Positions 8,416-18,588 of a stretch of 64,000 nucleotides of DNA are shown one piece after another (within the stretch, counting starts at the first letter, position 1; every line of letters starts with the position of its first letter). Under the pieces are notes generated by a model that was given only the letters and a program-made list of their open reading frames with translations, was not told the DNA's origin and did not search any database. The stretch covers positions 124,001-188,000 of the forward strand of contig CP066204.1 of NCBI GenBank assembly GCA_016237705.1, in the 5' to 3' direction. This stretch comes from Aerococcaceae bacterium zg-252 (GTDB lineage Bacteria > Bacillota > Bacilli > Lactobacillales > Aerococcaceae). The position numbers and the translations under genes are program-made.

Positions 8416-8586
8416 CTATTTATAAAGTATCGCCATAGATTTCTCGGTTTGACTGTCAATATTAGTGAAAGGTAAGGCTTTTTCCAGTTTATTCGCCATG
8501 TTGAATTTGATGATTAATTTTTGATTGGTTTCATCGTAATGTGTTTTCGCTGAGTGAACTTTGCCAATGGAATTAGTACCTAAAAA
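8416..8586 (-). pseudogene. C-terminal remnant of an unidentified gene
   Basis: The minus strand has an open stretch of about 56 codons reading LGTNSIGKVHSAKTHYDE and ending ILYK before TAG. It begins right after an in-frame stop and has no start codon or ribosome site, so it looks like the tail of a degraded gene just downstream of the DUF2130 gene. Parent family not recognised. Confidence 0.4.
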
Positions 8587-8596
8587 TTAAACAAAA

Positions 8597-9898
8597 TCAT
8601 TTTTCCAACGCATCAAATTTGGCTTTCATGGTAGGGTTATTACGAGTTAATTTTTTAACCGTTAAATCTTCGGCTTTATTATTGGCTAAACGCAAATTAT
8701 TTTCAGAAGATAACAGGGCTTGTTTTGTTTTCTCTAGATGAGAAATGGTTTTGTCGATTTCATCAATAGCAGTTTTAAACTTACGGCTGGCTAATTCATA
8801 ATTTTTGGCAAATGCTTGTTTAAACACATTTAAGTCATCTTCAAAATTAGCGATGTCAATATTTTGTTCACGCATTAAAGCAATTTCTTGTTTGTATTGC
8901 AATGAATTAAGGGCAGCATTGCGTAATAAGGTAATCATCGGAATAAAAAATTGTGGGCGGATAACGTACATTTTTTCATATTCATACGATACATCGACGA
9001 TACCACCATTATATAATTCGCTATCGGATTCGAGTAGGCTGACTAAGATTGCGTATTCGCATTTCTTTTCACGACGGTCTTTATCGAGTTCTTTAAAGAA
9101 GTGTTCGTTTTTCTTCTTCGTTGCCGTTTCATCGCCCTCGTTTTTCATTTCAAACATGATGGAGATGATTTCAGTCCCTTGCTCATCAAATTCACGATAA
9201 ATGTAGTCACCTTTACTACCGGATTTCGCATCATTATCTTTACCGAATATAGCTTTTGGAAAGGCAGTAGCTCGTAAACGATTAAATTCGATTTCACAAT
9301 GTTGTTCTAAACTTTCACCAATCATTTTGGTTGATTGTTTTGCTTTGAAATCTTTATAAAAGGCAATGGTTTCGTCCTTTTGTTTGAGTTGCAATTCATA
9401 TTTTTCTTTTAAGTTATTTTGTTCTAAAGCAACTTCTTTCTCGTGTAATTGTAGTTGAGCCGTCAATGCGTCAATTTGCTTATCTTTTTGCGACTGCATT
9501 TCGAATAAGGTTAATTGATTTTGTTGACTGATTTGTTGCACTTGATGTTCTAGTTGTTGCAATTGTTGGTCTTTTGCATGGAGTTGTTTGGCATATTCCT
9601 GTTCTAATTGTTGCTTTATTTCAGTGATTGCTTGGCTATTTTTTTGCTTTTCTAATTCCAATGTATGTGTTAGCTCATTAAATTCTTGTTGTTGTTGGGC
9701 AAGTTTTTGTTGAAATTGTGTATTTAATTGTTCTTCTTTTAGTGCGATAGTTTGTTGATGTGTTTGTTCAATCTGAGTTAGGCGTTGGTGGATTTCTAAA
9801 TCAAATTCTTGCGTCCTTACTTGACTGACAATCGCTGCATAATGTGTTTTATCAATTTGAAATGTTTCGCCACAATGTGGACATTTAATTGCGTGCAT
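8597..9898 (-). CDS. DUF2130 domain protein with zinc ribbon and coiled coil
   Basis: About 433 residues from the ATG at 9896-9898, chosen because AAAGGAG sits nine bases upstream (a further ATG 27 bases upstream lacks one). Order: a zinc ribbon-like KCPHCGETF at the N-terminus, a long glutamine-rich coiled coil (about 25-190), then a conserved domain with [12 protein letters not shown] and [18 protein letters not shown]. This combination is the DUF2130 family, whose core resembles PD-(D/E)XK nucleases; the E-x-K in MFEMKNE fits. Function is unknown; a DNA-related role is inference. A gene remnant lies directly downstream. Confidence 0.8.
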   Translation of the reverse strand: MHAIKCPHCGETFQIDKTHYAAIVSQVRTQEFDLEIHQRLTQIEQTHQQTIALKEEQLNTQFQQKLAQQQQEFNELTHTLELEKQKNSQAITEIKQQLEQEYAKQLHAKDQQLQQLEHQVQQISQQNQLTLFEMQSQKDKQIDALTAQLQLHEKEVALEQNNLKEKYELQLKQKDETIAFYKDFKAKQSTKMIGESLEQHCEIEFNRLRATAFPKAIFGKDNDAKSGSKGDYIYREFDEQGTEIISIMFEMKNEGDETATKKKNEHFFKELDKDRREKKCEYAILVSLLESDSELYNGGIVDVSYEYEKMYVIRPQFFIPMITLLRNAALNSLQYKQEIALMREQNIDIANFEDDLNVFKQAFAKNYELASRKFKTAIDEIDKTISHLEKTKQALLSSENNLRLANNKAEDLTVKKLTRNNPTMKAKFDALEK

Positions 9899-10043
9899 AA
9901 TGATAACTCCTTTTATGGTTTGCATGAGCAGTTATAATGTTCGCTTTAGTAATAAGCTCTGTTTGCAAGGGGCATATCTTCAGTTTTTCCTGTCCCTATT
10001 TACTAAAAGTAGTGTAACACAAAAGTGCTTCAATGCGTAAAAA

Positions 10044-10068
10044 AACACCCTCCATTCCAAAGGGTGTT
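10044..10068 (-). terminator. Terminator of the birA-bioY transcript
   Basis: AACACCCT / AGGGTGTT stem; on the minus strand it is followed by seven T residues. Confidence 0.85.
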
Positions 10069-10073
10069 GTCAT

Positions 10074-10610
10074 TTATATTTTTCGTTGTAAATAAGGATA
10101 GACACGTTGCGTAATCAAAATAGCAATAATAATTTTAAGGAAGTCGCCTAATAAAAAGGGAGTAAGCCCAATTGCTAGAATGTCACTAGCAGATTTTCCT
10201 AAATTCATTACATGATTGAGTACATAAGCTAAGTATGGCACTCCAATCGCATAGATGACGATGCTCGCTAATAGACTGTATAAAAATAAGGCTTTGTGAT
10301 TTTGACGTGAGATTGATTTAAGTCCGATACTCATCAGTAAAGTTGCTGGAATAAAACTGATTGAAAAGCCTAGTGTTGGTAACAATGGGCCGGATTTAAA
10401 GCCAGCAAAGACTGGTAAGCCAACAATACCTAGTAATACATAACTAATCGTAATAATCGCTGCTTGTTTTGGAGTAGCTAGCATTCCAATGAGTAGTACC
10501 ACTAAGGTTTGCAGTGTAATTGGAACTGGCCACATTGGGATAGAGAGTTGAGAACCAACAATGAGTAGGGCTAGTAATAGGGCAGTTAATGTGATTTCTT
10601 TTGTTTTCAT
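10074..10610 (-). CDS. bioY: Biotin transporter BioY
   Basis: 178 residues with five to six membrane segments and the BioY signatures PMWPVPITLQTLVVLLIG and LGIVGLPVFAGFKSG. BioY is the biotin-binding S component of ECF transporters; the shared energising module (ecfA/A'/T) is not in this window. RBS AAAAGGAG precedes the ATG. It is 32 bases downstream of birA on the same strand, so uptake and use of biotin are cotranscribed. Confidence 0.93.
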   Translation of the reverse strand: MKTKEITLTALLLALLIVGSQLSIPMWPVPITLQTLVVLLIGMLATPKQAAIITISYVLLGIVGLPVFAGFKSGPLLPTLGFSISFIPATLLMSIGLKSISRQNHKALFLYSLLASIVIYAIGVPYLAYVLNHVMNLGKSASDILAIGLTPFLLGDFLKIIIAILITQRVYPYLQRKI

Positions 10611-10642
10611 ATTAAGACTCCTTTTTTGTTCGTTTGGATTGC

Positions 10643-11647
10643 CTATGTTCTGTTTGTAAATTGTTTACTATCAAAATGTATTTCTTGACCTAGTAAAGTT
10701 TGAATATCACCATTATCAGTTTCGACAATGAGATGACCGTATTCATTGATGCCTTTAATCGTGCCATAGTGACTGCTTTGTTGTTGCTGATAATGAATGC
10801 GTTGATTGATACCAAGTAAATGTTGTTGATAAAAGGTTAAATAATCACGAGTATCGACTTGTTGATGATACTGTAAAAATAATTGTAAAAAGCGTTCGAG
10901 TAATTGAATATAATTAAAATTTTCTGGCAATGAGTTGCCAAATAGTGTACCGGCTACTTGTTGTGTGGCTGCATCTGCTTGACTAAAATCACCGGCTAAA
11001 TTTAATCCAATTCCGATAATAATTCCATTTACTTGTCCAGATTCCATATCCATAATCGACTCACATAAAATGCCACCGACTTTACGATAATTAAAAAATA
11101 AGTCATTGACCCACTTAATTTGTATCGGCTGATTGAGAAATGGCGATAGGGATTGTCCCATAGCACTAGCACTCAATAGAGTGTACAGTGGAATGTCTTG
11201 TATCACTTTCGTATTGGGCTTAATGACGAGAGATATATACAAACCATGTTCAATTGATGAATGGAATTGACGTCCATGACGACCACGCCCTTTTGTTTGT
11301 TCGGTTGCGACAATCAGTGCTGGTTGATTGGGGTGCTGACCTAAATGTATTTTTGCTAAATCATTGGTAGAAGTGACTTGGTCATACAGTTGAATGTTTA
11401 ATTCCGGCCAAATCGCTTGTAGTGAATAGGTCAGTTGAGCTTGGTTTAATGTGTTTGGTAAATGCGTTAAAGCATAACCACGTTTATGAAATTGTTCGAT
11501 AGGATACCCTTGATTTTTTAACTCTTTCATTGCTTTCCAAACTGTATTGCGTGAAACATGTAATTGGTCAGCGATATATTGTCCAGAAATCGCATTAGGA
11601 AAGGCATTGAGTAGATACGATAATACGTTTTGTGTGGTAGATGACAT
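10643..11647 (-). CDS. birA: Biotin--protein ligase / biotin operon repressor BirA
   Basis: 334 residues. The N-terminal winged helix (about 1-65, SGQYIADQLHVSRNTVWKAMKEL) makes it the repressor-type (class II) enzyme. The catalytic domain holds GRGRHGRQF (biotinyl-adenylate loop), IKWVNDLF and KVGGILCE. It attaches biotin to carboxyl carrier proteins. AAAAGGAG precedes the ATG. Autoregulation is plausible, but I could not make out a classical BirA operator upstream. Confidence 0.92.
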   Translation of the reverse strand: MSSTTQNVLSYLLNAFPNAISGQYIADQLHVSRNTVWKAMKELKNQGYPIEQFHKRGYALTHLPNTLNQAQLTYSLQAIWPELNIQLYDQVTSTNDLAKIHLGQHPNQPALIVATEQTKGRGRHGRQFHSSIEHGLYISLVIKPNTKVIQDIPLYTLLSASAMGQSLSPFLNQPIQIKWVNDLFFNYRKVGGILCESIMDMESGQVNGIIIGIGLNLAGDFSQADAATQQVAGTLFGNSLPENFNYIQLLERFLQLFLQYHQQVDTRDYLTFYQQHLLGINQRIHYQQQQSSHYGTIKGINEYGHLIVETDNGDIQTLLGQEIHFDSKQFTNRT

Positions 11648-11747
11648 CTTTGGCTCCTTTTGCTGAATGATTATAGTGCTAACAATATAAGGGAATTAGG
11701 TTTTTGTCAACCATATATCTTTAAAAGGTGACGCAAAACAAGTGAAA

Positions 11748-11797
11748 AATAAGTGGGACTGGGTACTATAGAATTTGTGCTCAGTCCCTTATTTTTT
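11748..11797. terminator. Bidirectional hairpin terminator after pepQ
   Basis: AATAA..GGGACTG (11748-11761) pairs with CAGTCCC..TTATT (11782-11793), with T-rich flanks on both strands. It ends the minus-strand prolidase transcript. Confidence 0.75.
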
Positions 11798-11805
11798 CAC
11801 TATGA

Positions 11806-12900
11806 TTATTTAGGAGAAATAATATGTAAATCTTTTGGTGCTTCATTGAGAACACGACAACCGTCTTCCGTCACTACGACTAAGTCTTCAATACGCACAC
11901 CTAGTTTCCCTGGTAAATAAATGCCCGGTTCAATTGAAAAGACATTACCGACTTTGACTGTATCTTGGTTAAATGGGCCAACATCACTTGGCTCATGGAC
12001 TTCGATACCGATACTATGACCAGTGCGATGTGTAAAGTATGGGCCGTATCCAGCTGCTTCAATGACATCACGTGCTGCTTTATCAATAGACGCAAAAGTG
12101 ACACCAGGTTTGACTTGGGCAATTGCTGCTAGGTTAGCTGCTAATACAGTTTGATATACTTTTTTAGCTTCGTCAGACGGTTCTCCGTAAAATACCGTAC
12201 GAGTCATGTCGCTAGCATAACCACCATAAAAACTTCCAATATCAATAATCACACTGTCACCGAGTTTAGGAGTATCTTCATTGGTGATGTGATGTGGGTC
12301 AGCCCCATTTGCTCCATAGGCAATAATTGGGTCAAATGAAAAACCGTCACACTCATGTTGCCGATATAATGTTGCGAGTTCGCCGACCATTGTAGCTTCT
12401 GATAATCCCATTGGCACTTTTTCGATAATGGCTGTCATTACTTGGTCATTACGATGTGATGCTTCAAGCATCGTTTCAATTTCTTCAGCTGATTTAACAC
12501 CACGCAATCCGTCACTGACGGGACTACCATTTGTAAAGGTAGCTTGTGGTTTCAGTGCGATGAGTTCTAATAGGAAACGACTTGGCCAATCTTTATCGAT
12601 ACCAATATGTGCGTTAGCTGCGATTGATTCTGCTAAAGGTATCAATGCTGGTTCTCCGTCATAATGATAAATAACTTTTGTATTTTCCGGCAGAGAAACA
12701 GGTTCTGGGAATAAGCGATTCAAGTATAAATAAAAGTCGCCTTGAGCTGTTACGTGCAAAACATAGAAACGTTCTCCTGGGTGTAAATTTTCATATCCAG
12801 TTAAATAAAAAATGGTTGTCGGATTACTGATAATTAAATCTGACAATTTTTGTCGATTTAACTCTTCAATGAGTGAGGAAATACGTGTATAATGAATCAT
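11806..12900 (-). CDS. pepQ: Xaa-Pro dipeptidase (M24 family)
   Basis: About 364 residues. N-terminal creatinase-like domain (1-125) and a C-terminal pita-bread domain with metal ligands visible in VIIDIGSFYGGYASDMTR (two Asp), HRTGHSIGIEVHE (His), FSIEPGIY (Glu) and GVRIEDL (Glu). It cleaves Xaa-Pro dipeptides in the cytoplasm. I start at the second ATG (12898-12900) because GGAG is seven bases before it and only one base before the first ATG. Single-gene transcript. PepQ rather than an aminopeptidase P is preferred by length. Confidence 0.88.
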   Translation of the reverse strand: MIHYTRISSLIEELNRQKLSDLIISNPTTIFYLTGYENLHPGERFYVLHVTAQGDFYLYLNRLFPEPVSLPENTKVIYHYDGEPALIPLAESIAANAHIGIDKDWPSRFLLELIALKPQATFTNGSPVSDGLRGVKSAEEIETMLEASHRNDQVMTAIIEKVPMGLSEATMVGELATLYRQHECDGFSFDPIIAYGANGADPHHITNEDTPKLGDSVIIDIGSFYGGYASDMTRTVFYGEPSDEAKKVYQTVLAANLAAIAQVKPGVTFASIDKAARDVIEAAGYGPYFTHRTGHSIGIEVHEPSDVGPFNQDTVKVGNVFSIEPGIYLPGKLGVRIEDLVVVTEDGCRVLNEAPKDLHIISPK

Positions 12901-13102
12901 AAGCATTCTCCTTAATGTAAACTGTTACTATTATTATAGTAGAATGATTAGAAAAAAGAAACTAAGAACATAATACATGGGTAAGGGGGATTCCTTAACG
13001 AATCGCTCAATGCAAAAACGAATGATAGCAAGAAAAGTACATCAGTATTTTAATCAATTTGTCCAAAAATAAACCTTAATTAAAGGAGTGTTTATAGTAG
13101 GT

Positions 13103-13699
13103 ATGTCATTACAAAAAAAGCGATTAATTATTCGTATCACGACAATTTTAGGTATTATCTTAGCTCTGGTAGGTTCGTATTTTATTGCTAAATCGAGTTA
13201 TTTTAAGCCAGCTGGTGGGTTTTATACCTTATTAATTAAACTAGGACCATGGGCACCTATAATCTTTATTTGTTTACAAATTTCTCAAATTATCTATCCT
13301 ATTATTCCATTTGGTTTGACGAATGTGATTGGAAATTTAGTGTTCGGTACTGGTTGGGGATTTGTATTTAACTGTATTGGAATGCTAATCGGTTCAAGTA
13401 TTAATTTTTATTTAGGTCGACGATATGGGGAGCATGTCATCAAGGCATTTATTTCAGATGAACAATTTGATAAATATGTGCAAAAAATGAATGATAGTCG
13501 TGCATTTGAAAAATTATTGGCAATCGGCTTCATCTTGCCAGTTTTCCCAGATGATTTATTCTGTATGTTTTCAGGTATGTCTAATCTAACCTTTAAAAAG
13601 TTTTTCAGGTTGGTGGTGCTATATCGTCCGGTATCGCTCTTCGTCTTTACTTATGCGTGGGCAGCGATTATTCAATATATCGCAAGTTTTATTTCGTAA
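13103..13699 (+). CDS. TVP38/TMEM64 (DedA-like) membrane protein
   Basis: About 198 residues and four to six membrane segments. The middle stretch FGTGWGFVFNCIGMLIG with SSINFYLGRRYG is the SNARE-associated/VTT domain signature shared with TVP38/TMEM64 proteins, thought to act as lipid scramblases or transporters. The start is uncertain: GTG at 13088 overlaps its own GGAG, so I prefer ATG 13103 although the spacing to GGAG is long. It precedes yidD by 24 bases. Confidence 0.75.
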   Translation: MSLQKKRLIIRITTILGIILALVGSYFIAKSSYFKPAGGFYTLLIKLGPWAPIIFICLQISQIIYPIIPFGLTNVIGNLVFGTGWGFVFNCIGMLIGSSINFYLGRRYGEHVIKAFISDEQFDKYVQKMNDSRAFEKLLAIGFILPVFPDDLFCMFSGMSNLTFKKFFRLVVLYRPVSLFVFTYAWAAIIQYIASFIS

Positions 13700-13723
13700 T
13701 TAGGTGAGAAAGAGGGCATTCAT

Positions 13724-13975
13724 TTGAAAAAAGTCATTCAAGGTTCTGTGCATTTGTATCAGAAATATATTTCACCGGCATTACCACCGTCATGTCGGTA
13801 TTATCCGTCTTGCTCAAATTATATGTTAGAGGCAGTAGAAAAACATGGGGCATTAAAAGGTGGTGTCATGGGAGTGGCGAGAATTTGTCGCTGCCACCCA
13901 TTTGTAACTGGAGGTCGTGATGAAGTGCCGGATTATTTTACTTTGAGGCGAAATCCGAATCAAAGAGATAAATAG
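13724..13975 (+). CDS. yidD: Membrane protein insertion efficiency factor YidD
   Basis: 83 residues with the family core [32 protein letters not shown] and [15 protein letters not shown] (conserved cysteines and GG-D). YidD assists YidC-dependent insertion of inner-membrane proteins. TTG start, supported by AGAGG eight bases upstream. Normal length. Likely cotranscribed with the upstream DedA-like gene. Confidence 0.95.
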   Translation: MKKVIQGSVHLYQKYISPALPPSCRYYPSCSNYMLEAVEKHGALKGGVMGVARICRCHPFVTGGRDEVPDYFTLRRNPNQRDK

Positions 13976-13987
13976 ATTTGTAGCTAA

Positions 13988-14063
13988 AGTATCGGAGAGC
14001 GAAAACATTCCAAGCGTTTTGCGAAGTGGACGTCAAGCCAACCCGAACGAACCAGAATAGGAG
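13988..14063 (+). repeat. Structured leader element, copy B, upstream of cdaA
   Basis: Contains GCGAAGTGGACGTCAAGCC and the tail GAACCAGAATAGGAGG, which is the cdaA ribosome site. The 5' half is diverged (CCAAGCGTTTTG) and the apical hairpin is missing, so this is a short form. Confidence 0.65.
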
Positions 14064-14071
14064 GCGGAACA

Positions 14072-14917
14072 TTGATCGATTGGATAGTCCAATATATGGG
14101 AGATCAAACATTAGCAAAAGTTTTAGATATACTCATTGTATGGTTTATTATTTATCAAATATTATTATGGGCACGTGGCACACGTGTCATGAACCTATTA
14201 AAAGGAGTGGCATTGATTTTCATTGCACGAGCATTGAGTTCGATGCTTGGTTTACAGACAATAGACTGGTTGTTAAATCAGGTAATTTCATGGGGTGTCG
14301 TAGCAGCGATTGTCTTATTCCAACCGGAAATTCGTAAAGCCTTAGAAAATTTAGGACGGAATTTGTTTCGTAATCGTAAAAACAATCAAAATCCGAGCGA
14401 TAAGTTAATATCTGATATTGAAAAATCAGTTCAATATATGTCAAGACGTAAAATTGGAGCATTAATTTCTATTGAATCCGAAGATAGTTTGGAAGAGTTC
14501 GTTAAAACAGGTATTCCAATGGATTCATATGTTAGTAATCAATTATTGATTAATATATTCATTCCGAATACGCCTTTGCATGACGGAGCGGTGATTATTT
14601 CGGATTATCGCATTGCGTCGGCATCTAGTTATTTGCCATTATCAGAAAGCACCTTAATTCCTAAAGAATTAGGGACACGTCATCGAGCTGCGATTGGATT
14701 AAGTGAAGTCACCGATGCTTTGACGGTCATTGTATCGGAAGAAACAGGTGCGATTTCACTCGTTAAACGTGGACATTTACATCGTGATTTATCAGCTGCT
14801 GAGTTAGACGAGTTATTGCATCAGTATTTAACTTCTGAAACGCAGGAGCAAGAAAAATCAATTAAGCAATTAGTAAAAGATTTCTTTTCTAGCACAATGC
14901 AAAAGGGGGAATCGTGA
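14072..14917 (+). CDS. cdaA: Diadenylate cyclase CdaA
   Basis: 281 residues: three N-terminal membrane helices (about 15-85) and a DAC domain with LHDGAVII (DGA 171-173) and GTRHRAAIG (RHR 203-205), the catalytic motifs that make c-di-AMP from two ATP. TTG start with GGAGG seven to eight bases upstream. It overlaps cdaR by one base and glmM follows: the standard cdaA-cdaR-glmM operon linking c-di-AMP to wall precursor synthesis. Confidence 0.96.
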   Translation: MIDWIVQYMGDQTLAKVLDILIVWFIIYQILLWARGTRVMNLLKGVALIFIARALSSMLGLQTIDWLLNQVISWGVVAAIVLFQPEIRKALENLGRNLFRNRKNNQNPSDKLISDIEKSVQYMSRRKIGALISIESEDSLEEFVKTGIPMDSYVSNQLLINIFIPNTPLHDGAVIISDYRIASASSYLPLSESTLIPKELGTRHRAAIGLSEVTDALTVIVSEETGAISLVKRGHLHRDLSAAELDELLHQYLTSETQEQEKSIKQLVKDFFSSTMQKGES

Positions 14918-15945
14918 TGAAAAAAAGTCCTTTTGATAATATTTGGATAATGCGAGCTGTATCACTGTTTTTTGCGTTGTTATTATTTGCATCAGTTGCT
15001 AATGAAAATGGACATTCTCGAGCACTACAAAAGGCGAATAATTCGGCAAGTGTTGAAACAAGTGTTACAATATCCAATGTGCCAGTTGCACTAGGTAAAC
15101 ATGAAGAAGGGACATTTGTGAGTGGTATGCCGGAAACGGTATCGGTACGCTTAACAGGACCTAAAAATATTATCAATCAAATATCAGCTGAAAATCTGAC
15201 GGTGACAACCGAATCAATTGTTGGCATGAAAACAGGTGTCAAAGCAATCCGTTTTGTTGTGAATGGTTTACCAAAAAGTGTGGAATATAAGGTAACACCT
15301 GATTTGTTTTATGGAACGATTTCGGTTAAAGAAACGGTGAGTCGTGAAATTGAGTATGAGGTTGCTGATAATGCGATTGCTGAGGGTTATGAAGTGACTA
15401 ATGTGAAATTATCAGCACAAGAAGTCACATTGACTGGTGACCAAGATGAAATTGCCAAAGTGGCACGAGTGGTGATGATTATCAATTCACATACACCGCA
15501 AACATCGAATTTTACTAAACGTTATCGACTGCAAGTGCTTGATGAAACAGGGAAGTTATTAGATGTGAATATTTCACAACCAGAAATCGAAGCGACAGTG
15601 GAAGTAAAACCAAAAACACAAATGGTGCCATTACGCATTGTTTCAACAGGGCAACGCTCTGATTTGGTTTATCAATATGATTTTACTGAGCAATCGGTGG
15701 CTATTCTGCAAGACAGTAACATCGCTGCATTAGATGTGTATGTAGATGTTAGTGAATTGATACAGTCAGGAAAAGTGATAGGATATGTTGACCAAACGAA
15801 TGGTGTGACAAATCCAACAACGATTGAAGTCAATGTAACGGTAACACCGATTGAGTCAAGTAATAATACTGAGGAAACGACTATATCAACAGTATCGACA
15901 GAAGAAATAACAACTGAAACGAATGAAGAAACAACTCAAAATTAA
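14917..15945 (+). CDS. cdaR: CdaA regulatory protein CdaR (YbbR)
   Basis: 343 residues: one N-terminal membrane anchor (about 10-27), then several YbbR repeats outside the membrane (for example [20 protein letters not shown]), and a Thr/Glu-rich tail. CdaR binds CdaA and modulates c-di-AMP synthesis. I use the ATG at 14917 because AGGGGGA is at proper distance; a GTG three bases before is possible. The last bases of the frame lie just upstream of glmM. Confidence 0.92.
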   Translation: MKKSPFDNIWIMRAVSLFFALLLFASVANENGHSRALQKANNSASVETSVTISNVPVALGKHEEGTFVSGMPETVSVRLTGPKNIINQISAENLTVTTESIVGMKTGVKAIRFVVNGLPKSVEYKVTPDLFYGTISVKETVSREIEYEVADNAIAEGYEVTNVKLSAQEVTLTGDQDEIAKVARVVMIINSHTPQTSNFTKRYRLQVLDETGKLLDVNISQPEIEATVEVKPKTQMVPLRIVSTGQRSDLVYQYDFTEQSVAILQDSNIAALDVYVDVSELIQSGKVIGYVDQTNGVTNPTTIEVNVTVTPIESSNNTEETTISTVSTEEITTETNEETTQN

Positions 15946-15970
15946 TGTGTATGAGGATAAAGGAGATAAA

Positions 15971-17326
15971 ATGGGTAAATATTTTGAAACAGACGGTGTA
16001 CGTGGGGTAGCTAATACCGAATTGACACCAGAATTAGCATTTAAATTAGGTCGTTGTGGAGGACATGTGTTACGTCAACACGCACCAGAAATTGAGCATC
16101 CACGTGTGTTGGTAGGTCGTGACACTCGTATTTCAGGACAAATGCTTGAGAGTGCTTTGATTGCAGGATTATTATCTGTGGGTATCGAAGTAATGCAATT
16201 AGGTGTGATTTCAACACCAGCTGTTGCTTATTTAACACGCACGCAAGGTGCAGTTGCCGGAGTAATGATTAGTGCATCTCATAACCCAGCTCAAGACAAT
16301 GGAATTAAATTTTTTGGAGCTGACGGATTCAAATTATCTGATGACCAAGAATTAGAAATCGAAGCCTTATTAGATGCACCAGAAGATAAGTTGCCACGTC
16401 CAAGTAGTCATGGATTAGGTACAGTTGAAGAATTTAATGAGGGTGCGATTAAATACATTCAGTATCTTCAAACAACTATTTCAGGTGACTTATCAGGAAT
16501 CTCTGTCTGCTTAGATGCTGCACATGGTGCAACAAGTCCATTAATCAATCAATTGTTTGCAGACTTAGAAACTGATTTTTACACAATGGGCGACCGTCCA
16601 GACGGTGTGAATATCAATGACCATGTTGGGTCAACGCACCCAGAAGCACTACAAGAATTTGTAAAAGAAAAAGGTGCTATGGTAGGTCTAGCATTTGACG
16701 GTGACGGTGACCGTTTAATCGCAGTAGATGAAAATGGTGAAATCGTTGACGGCGATAAAATTATGTTCATTTGTGGGAAACATTTAAAATCGAAAGGTCG
16801 TTTAGCAGAAGATACGATTGTATCAACTGTTATGAGTAATATTGGTTTCCACAAAGCTGTTGAAGAAAATGGAATGGTCGCATTGAAAACGGCAGTTGGT
16901 GACCGTTATGTCGTAGAAGAAATGCGTCGTGGCAATTACACATTAGGTGGCGAACAATCTGGACACATTGTCTTCTTAAATTTGAACACGACTGGTGACG
17001 GCTTGCTTTCAGCGATTCAATTATTGGCTGTTATGAAAGAAACAGGTAAATCATTATCTGAATTAGCTGCTGAAGTGGAAATTTTCCCACAATTATTGGT
17101 GAACATTCGTGTGCGTGATAAGCATACTGTTATGGACGAGCCAGAAGTAAAAGCTGTTATTGAAGAAGTAGAGGCAGAAATGAATGGTGACGGACGCATT
17201 TTAGTACGTCCAAGTGGAACAGAACCATTATTGCGTGTTATGGCAGAAGCGTCAACAGACGAAAAAGTACATCGTTATGTACATACAATTGCTGATGTTA
17301 TCCGTCGTGTGCGTGGATTAGAATAG
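15971..17326 (+). CDS. glmM: Phosphoglucosamine mutase
   Basis: 451 residues beginning [20 protein letters not shown]. The active-site phosphoserine is in SASHNP (S103), the metal loop is DGDGDR, the sugar-binding loop GGEQSGH and the C-terminal phosphate site [12 protein letters not shown]. It converts glucosamine-6-P to glucosamine-1-P for UDP-GlcNAc. The start is set by AAAGGAG; the longer upstream frame overlaps the end of cdaR. Two hairpin terminators follow. Confidence 0.96.
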   Translation: MGKYFETDGVRGVANTELTPELAFKLGRCGGHVLRQHAPEIEHPRVLVGRDTRISGQMLESALIAGLLSVGIEVMQLGVISTPAVAYLTRTQGAVAGVMISASHNPAQDNGIKFFGADGFKLSDDQELEIEALLDAPEDKLPRPSSHGLGTVEEFNEGAIKYIQYLQTTISGDLSGISVCLDAAHGATSPLINQLFADLETDFYTMGDRPDGVNINDHVGSTHPEALQEFVKEKGAMVGLAFDGDGDRLIAVDENGEIVDGDKIMFICGKHLKSKGRLAEDTIVSTVMSNIGFHKAVEENGMVALKTAVGDRYVVEEMRRGNYTLGGEQSGHIVFLNLNTTGDGLLSAIQLLAVMKETGKSLSELAAEVEIFPQLLVNIRVRDKHTVMDEPEVKAVIEEVEAEMNGDGRILVRPSGTEPLLRVMAEASTDEKVHRYVHTIADVIRRVRGLE

Positions 17327-17330
17327 AACA

Positions 17331-17367
17331 AAGGCTGGGTAGAAGTTTGAAATTTAGACTCAGCTTT
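17331..17367 (+). terminator. Hairpin after glmM (first)
   Basis: AAGGCTGGGT pairs with ACTCAGCTTT, allowing one G-T wobble. Confidence 0.6.
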
Positions 17368-17381
17368 AAACAATCTATAAT

Positions 17382-17418
17382 CTCAAAAATACATTGCTAT
17401 TTTTGGGGTTATTTTTTA
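17382..17418 (+). terminator. Hairpin terminator after glmM (second)
   Basis: CTCAAAAATA / TATTTTTGGGG stem followed by TTATTTTTTATT. Confidence 0.7.
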
Positions 17419-17465
17419 TTATGAACATAGGAGTAAAGATAAAGATGCAATGAATGGAGAGCAAC

Positions 17466-18332
17466 ATGAAACAATCGAAGAAAGAATTAACACAACAATG
17501 GTTGGAGAATCATCATGCAGAAAAATGGTTGCGTTGCATTCATTGTGGAGCACCACTTCAACTAGAGCAGTATGCACTGGTTTGTCAAAATGGACATCGC
17601 TTTGACGGAGCAAAGCAAGGGTACTATTATTTAACGACCAAACAATTAATCGCTACAAAATATGACCAAGCACTCTTTGATGCAAGACGCTATGTGATTA
17701 TGCAAACACCATTTTATCGTGCGTTGCATACTTTTCTAGTTGATTACGTTAACCAACATCAACCGACACTAGTGTTAGATGCTGGAAGTGGTGAGGGTAG
17801 TCATTTGTCCTATATAGAAGATAAGGCGGAATATGTATTGACAGCTATCGGTATTGATTTATCAAAAGACGGCATACAGTTAGCGACTGCTTATAATGGG
17901 AAACAATTATCTTTAGTTGGCGATTTGGCACATATGCCGATAGGTGATAGCCAAGTTGATTTGATGTTATCTATTTTGTCGCCAGCTAATTATCAAGAAT
18001 TTAATCGTCTATTATCTCCTAGGGGCATGGTATTAAAAGTTGTTCCTAATTCGGATTATTTAATTGAAATTCGTCAGGCTTTACAACCGTATCATGAAAG
18101 TCCTATGGAAATGTATGACAATACACAAGTGATTGAAGTATTTCAAAAAGCCTATCCAAAATGTCAAAGTGTGCGTGTGCGTGACCATGTTCCGCTGGAT
18201 AAGAAAGCAAAGCAAATGTTAGTGGCGATGACACCACTTGCGTGGCAATTATCTGATGAAGAAAGACAATTAGTTGTAGAAGCATTACCGGATAAAACTA
18301 CGCTTGATGTGAGTGTATTGATGAGTGAGTAG
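17466..18332 (+). CDS. rlmA: 23S rRNA (guanine-N1)-methyltransferase RlmA-type
   Basis: About 288 residues. N-terminal zinc site (RCIHCGAPL, then VCQNGHRFD; ligands C, C, C, H), followed by YYYL and a Rossmann methyltransferase domain with VLDAGSGEGSH (SAM motif I, about 100-110) and GIDLSKDGI. This layout is the RlmA/RrmA family that methylates a guanine in 23S rRNA helix 35. Start at ATG 17466 because GGAGA lies at the right distance; the ATG 12 bases upstream overlaps that site. RlmA(I) versus RlmA(II) is not resolved. Confidence 0.88.
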   Translation: MKQSKKELTQQWLENHHAEKWLRCIHCGAPLQLEQYALVCQNGHRFDGAKQGYYYLTTKQLIATKYDQALFDARRYVIMQTPFYRALHTFLVDYVNQHQPTLVLDAGSGEGSHLSYIEDKAEYVLTAIGIDLSKDGIQLATAYNGKQLSLVGDLAHMPIGDSQVDLMLSILSPANYQEFNRLLSPRGMVLKVVPNSDYLIEIRQALQPYHESPMEMYDNTQVIEVFQKAYPKCQSVRVRDHVPLDKKAKQMLVAMTPLAWQLSDEERQLVVEALPDKTTLDVSVLMSE

Positions 18333-18418
18333 AGGAAAAGAATGTATGGATATATAGTGGCTAAGCTTTTTATATATAGATAATTGTATTAATATTTATC
18401 TACAAGGCTCACTAATCA

Positions 18419-18447
18419 TTGCAATTTAAAAAGTGAAACGGTAGAAT
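18419..18447 (+). promoter_or_regulatory. Likely lepB promoter
   Basis: TTGCAA, 17 bases, TAGAAT. The roughly 140-base leader to lepB holds a short imperfect hairpin (TGTCAGTGACA) but no element copy that I can defend. Confidence 0.55.
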
Positions 18448-18588
18448 AAAAGTTATGAAAATGAATGACAAATGGATTGGGCTGAATGTCAGTGACAGTT
18501 TTATTGATGAGATGACTGTATTTACTTCACCGAGATGTTGAGTTCAATTTGAATTGTCCGATAAATTAATAGAAAAAGAGGATTCAAC

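Noticed and set aside
8805-9200. 131-codon plus-strand frame inside the DUF2130 gene
   Set aside because: Opposite-strand shadow, Ser/Phe-rich, no ribosome site.
9899-10020. Possible riboswitch in the leader of the DUF2130 gene
   Set aside because: There is weak AGTAA..TTACT-type pairing, but no conserved aptamer pattern that I recognise and no terminator.
12977-13072. A 31-codon frame (MGKGDSLTNRSMQKRM...) before the DedA-like gene
   Set aside because: No ribosome-binding site, no recognisable family and no promoter clearly serving it; kept out as chance.
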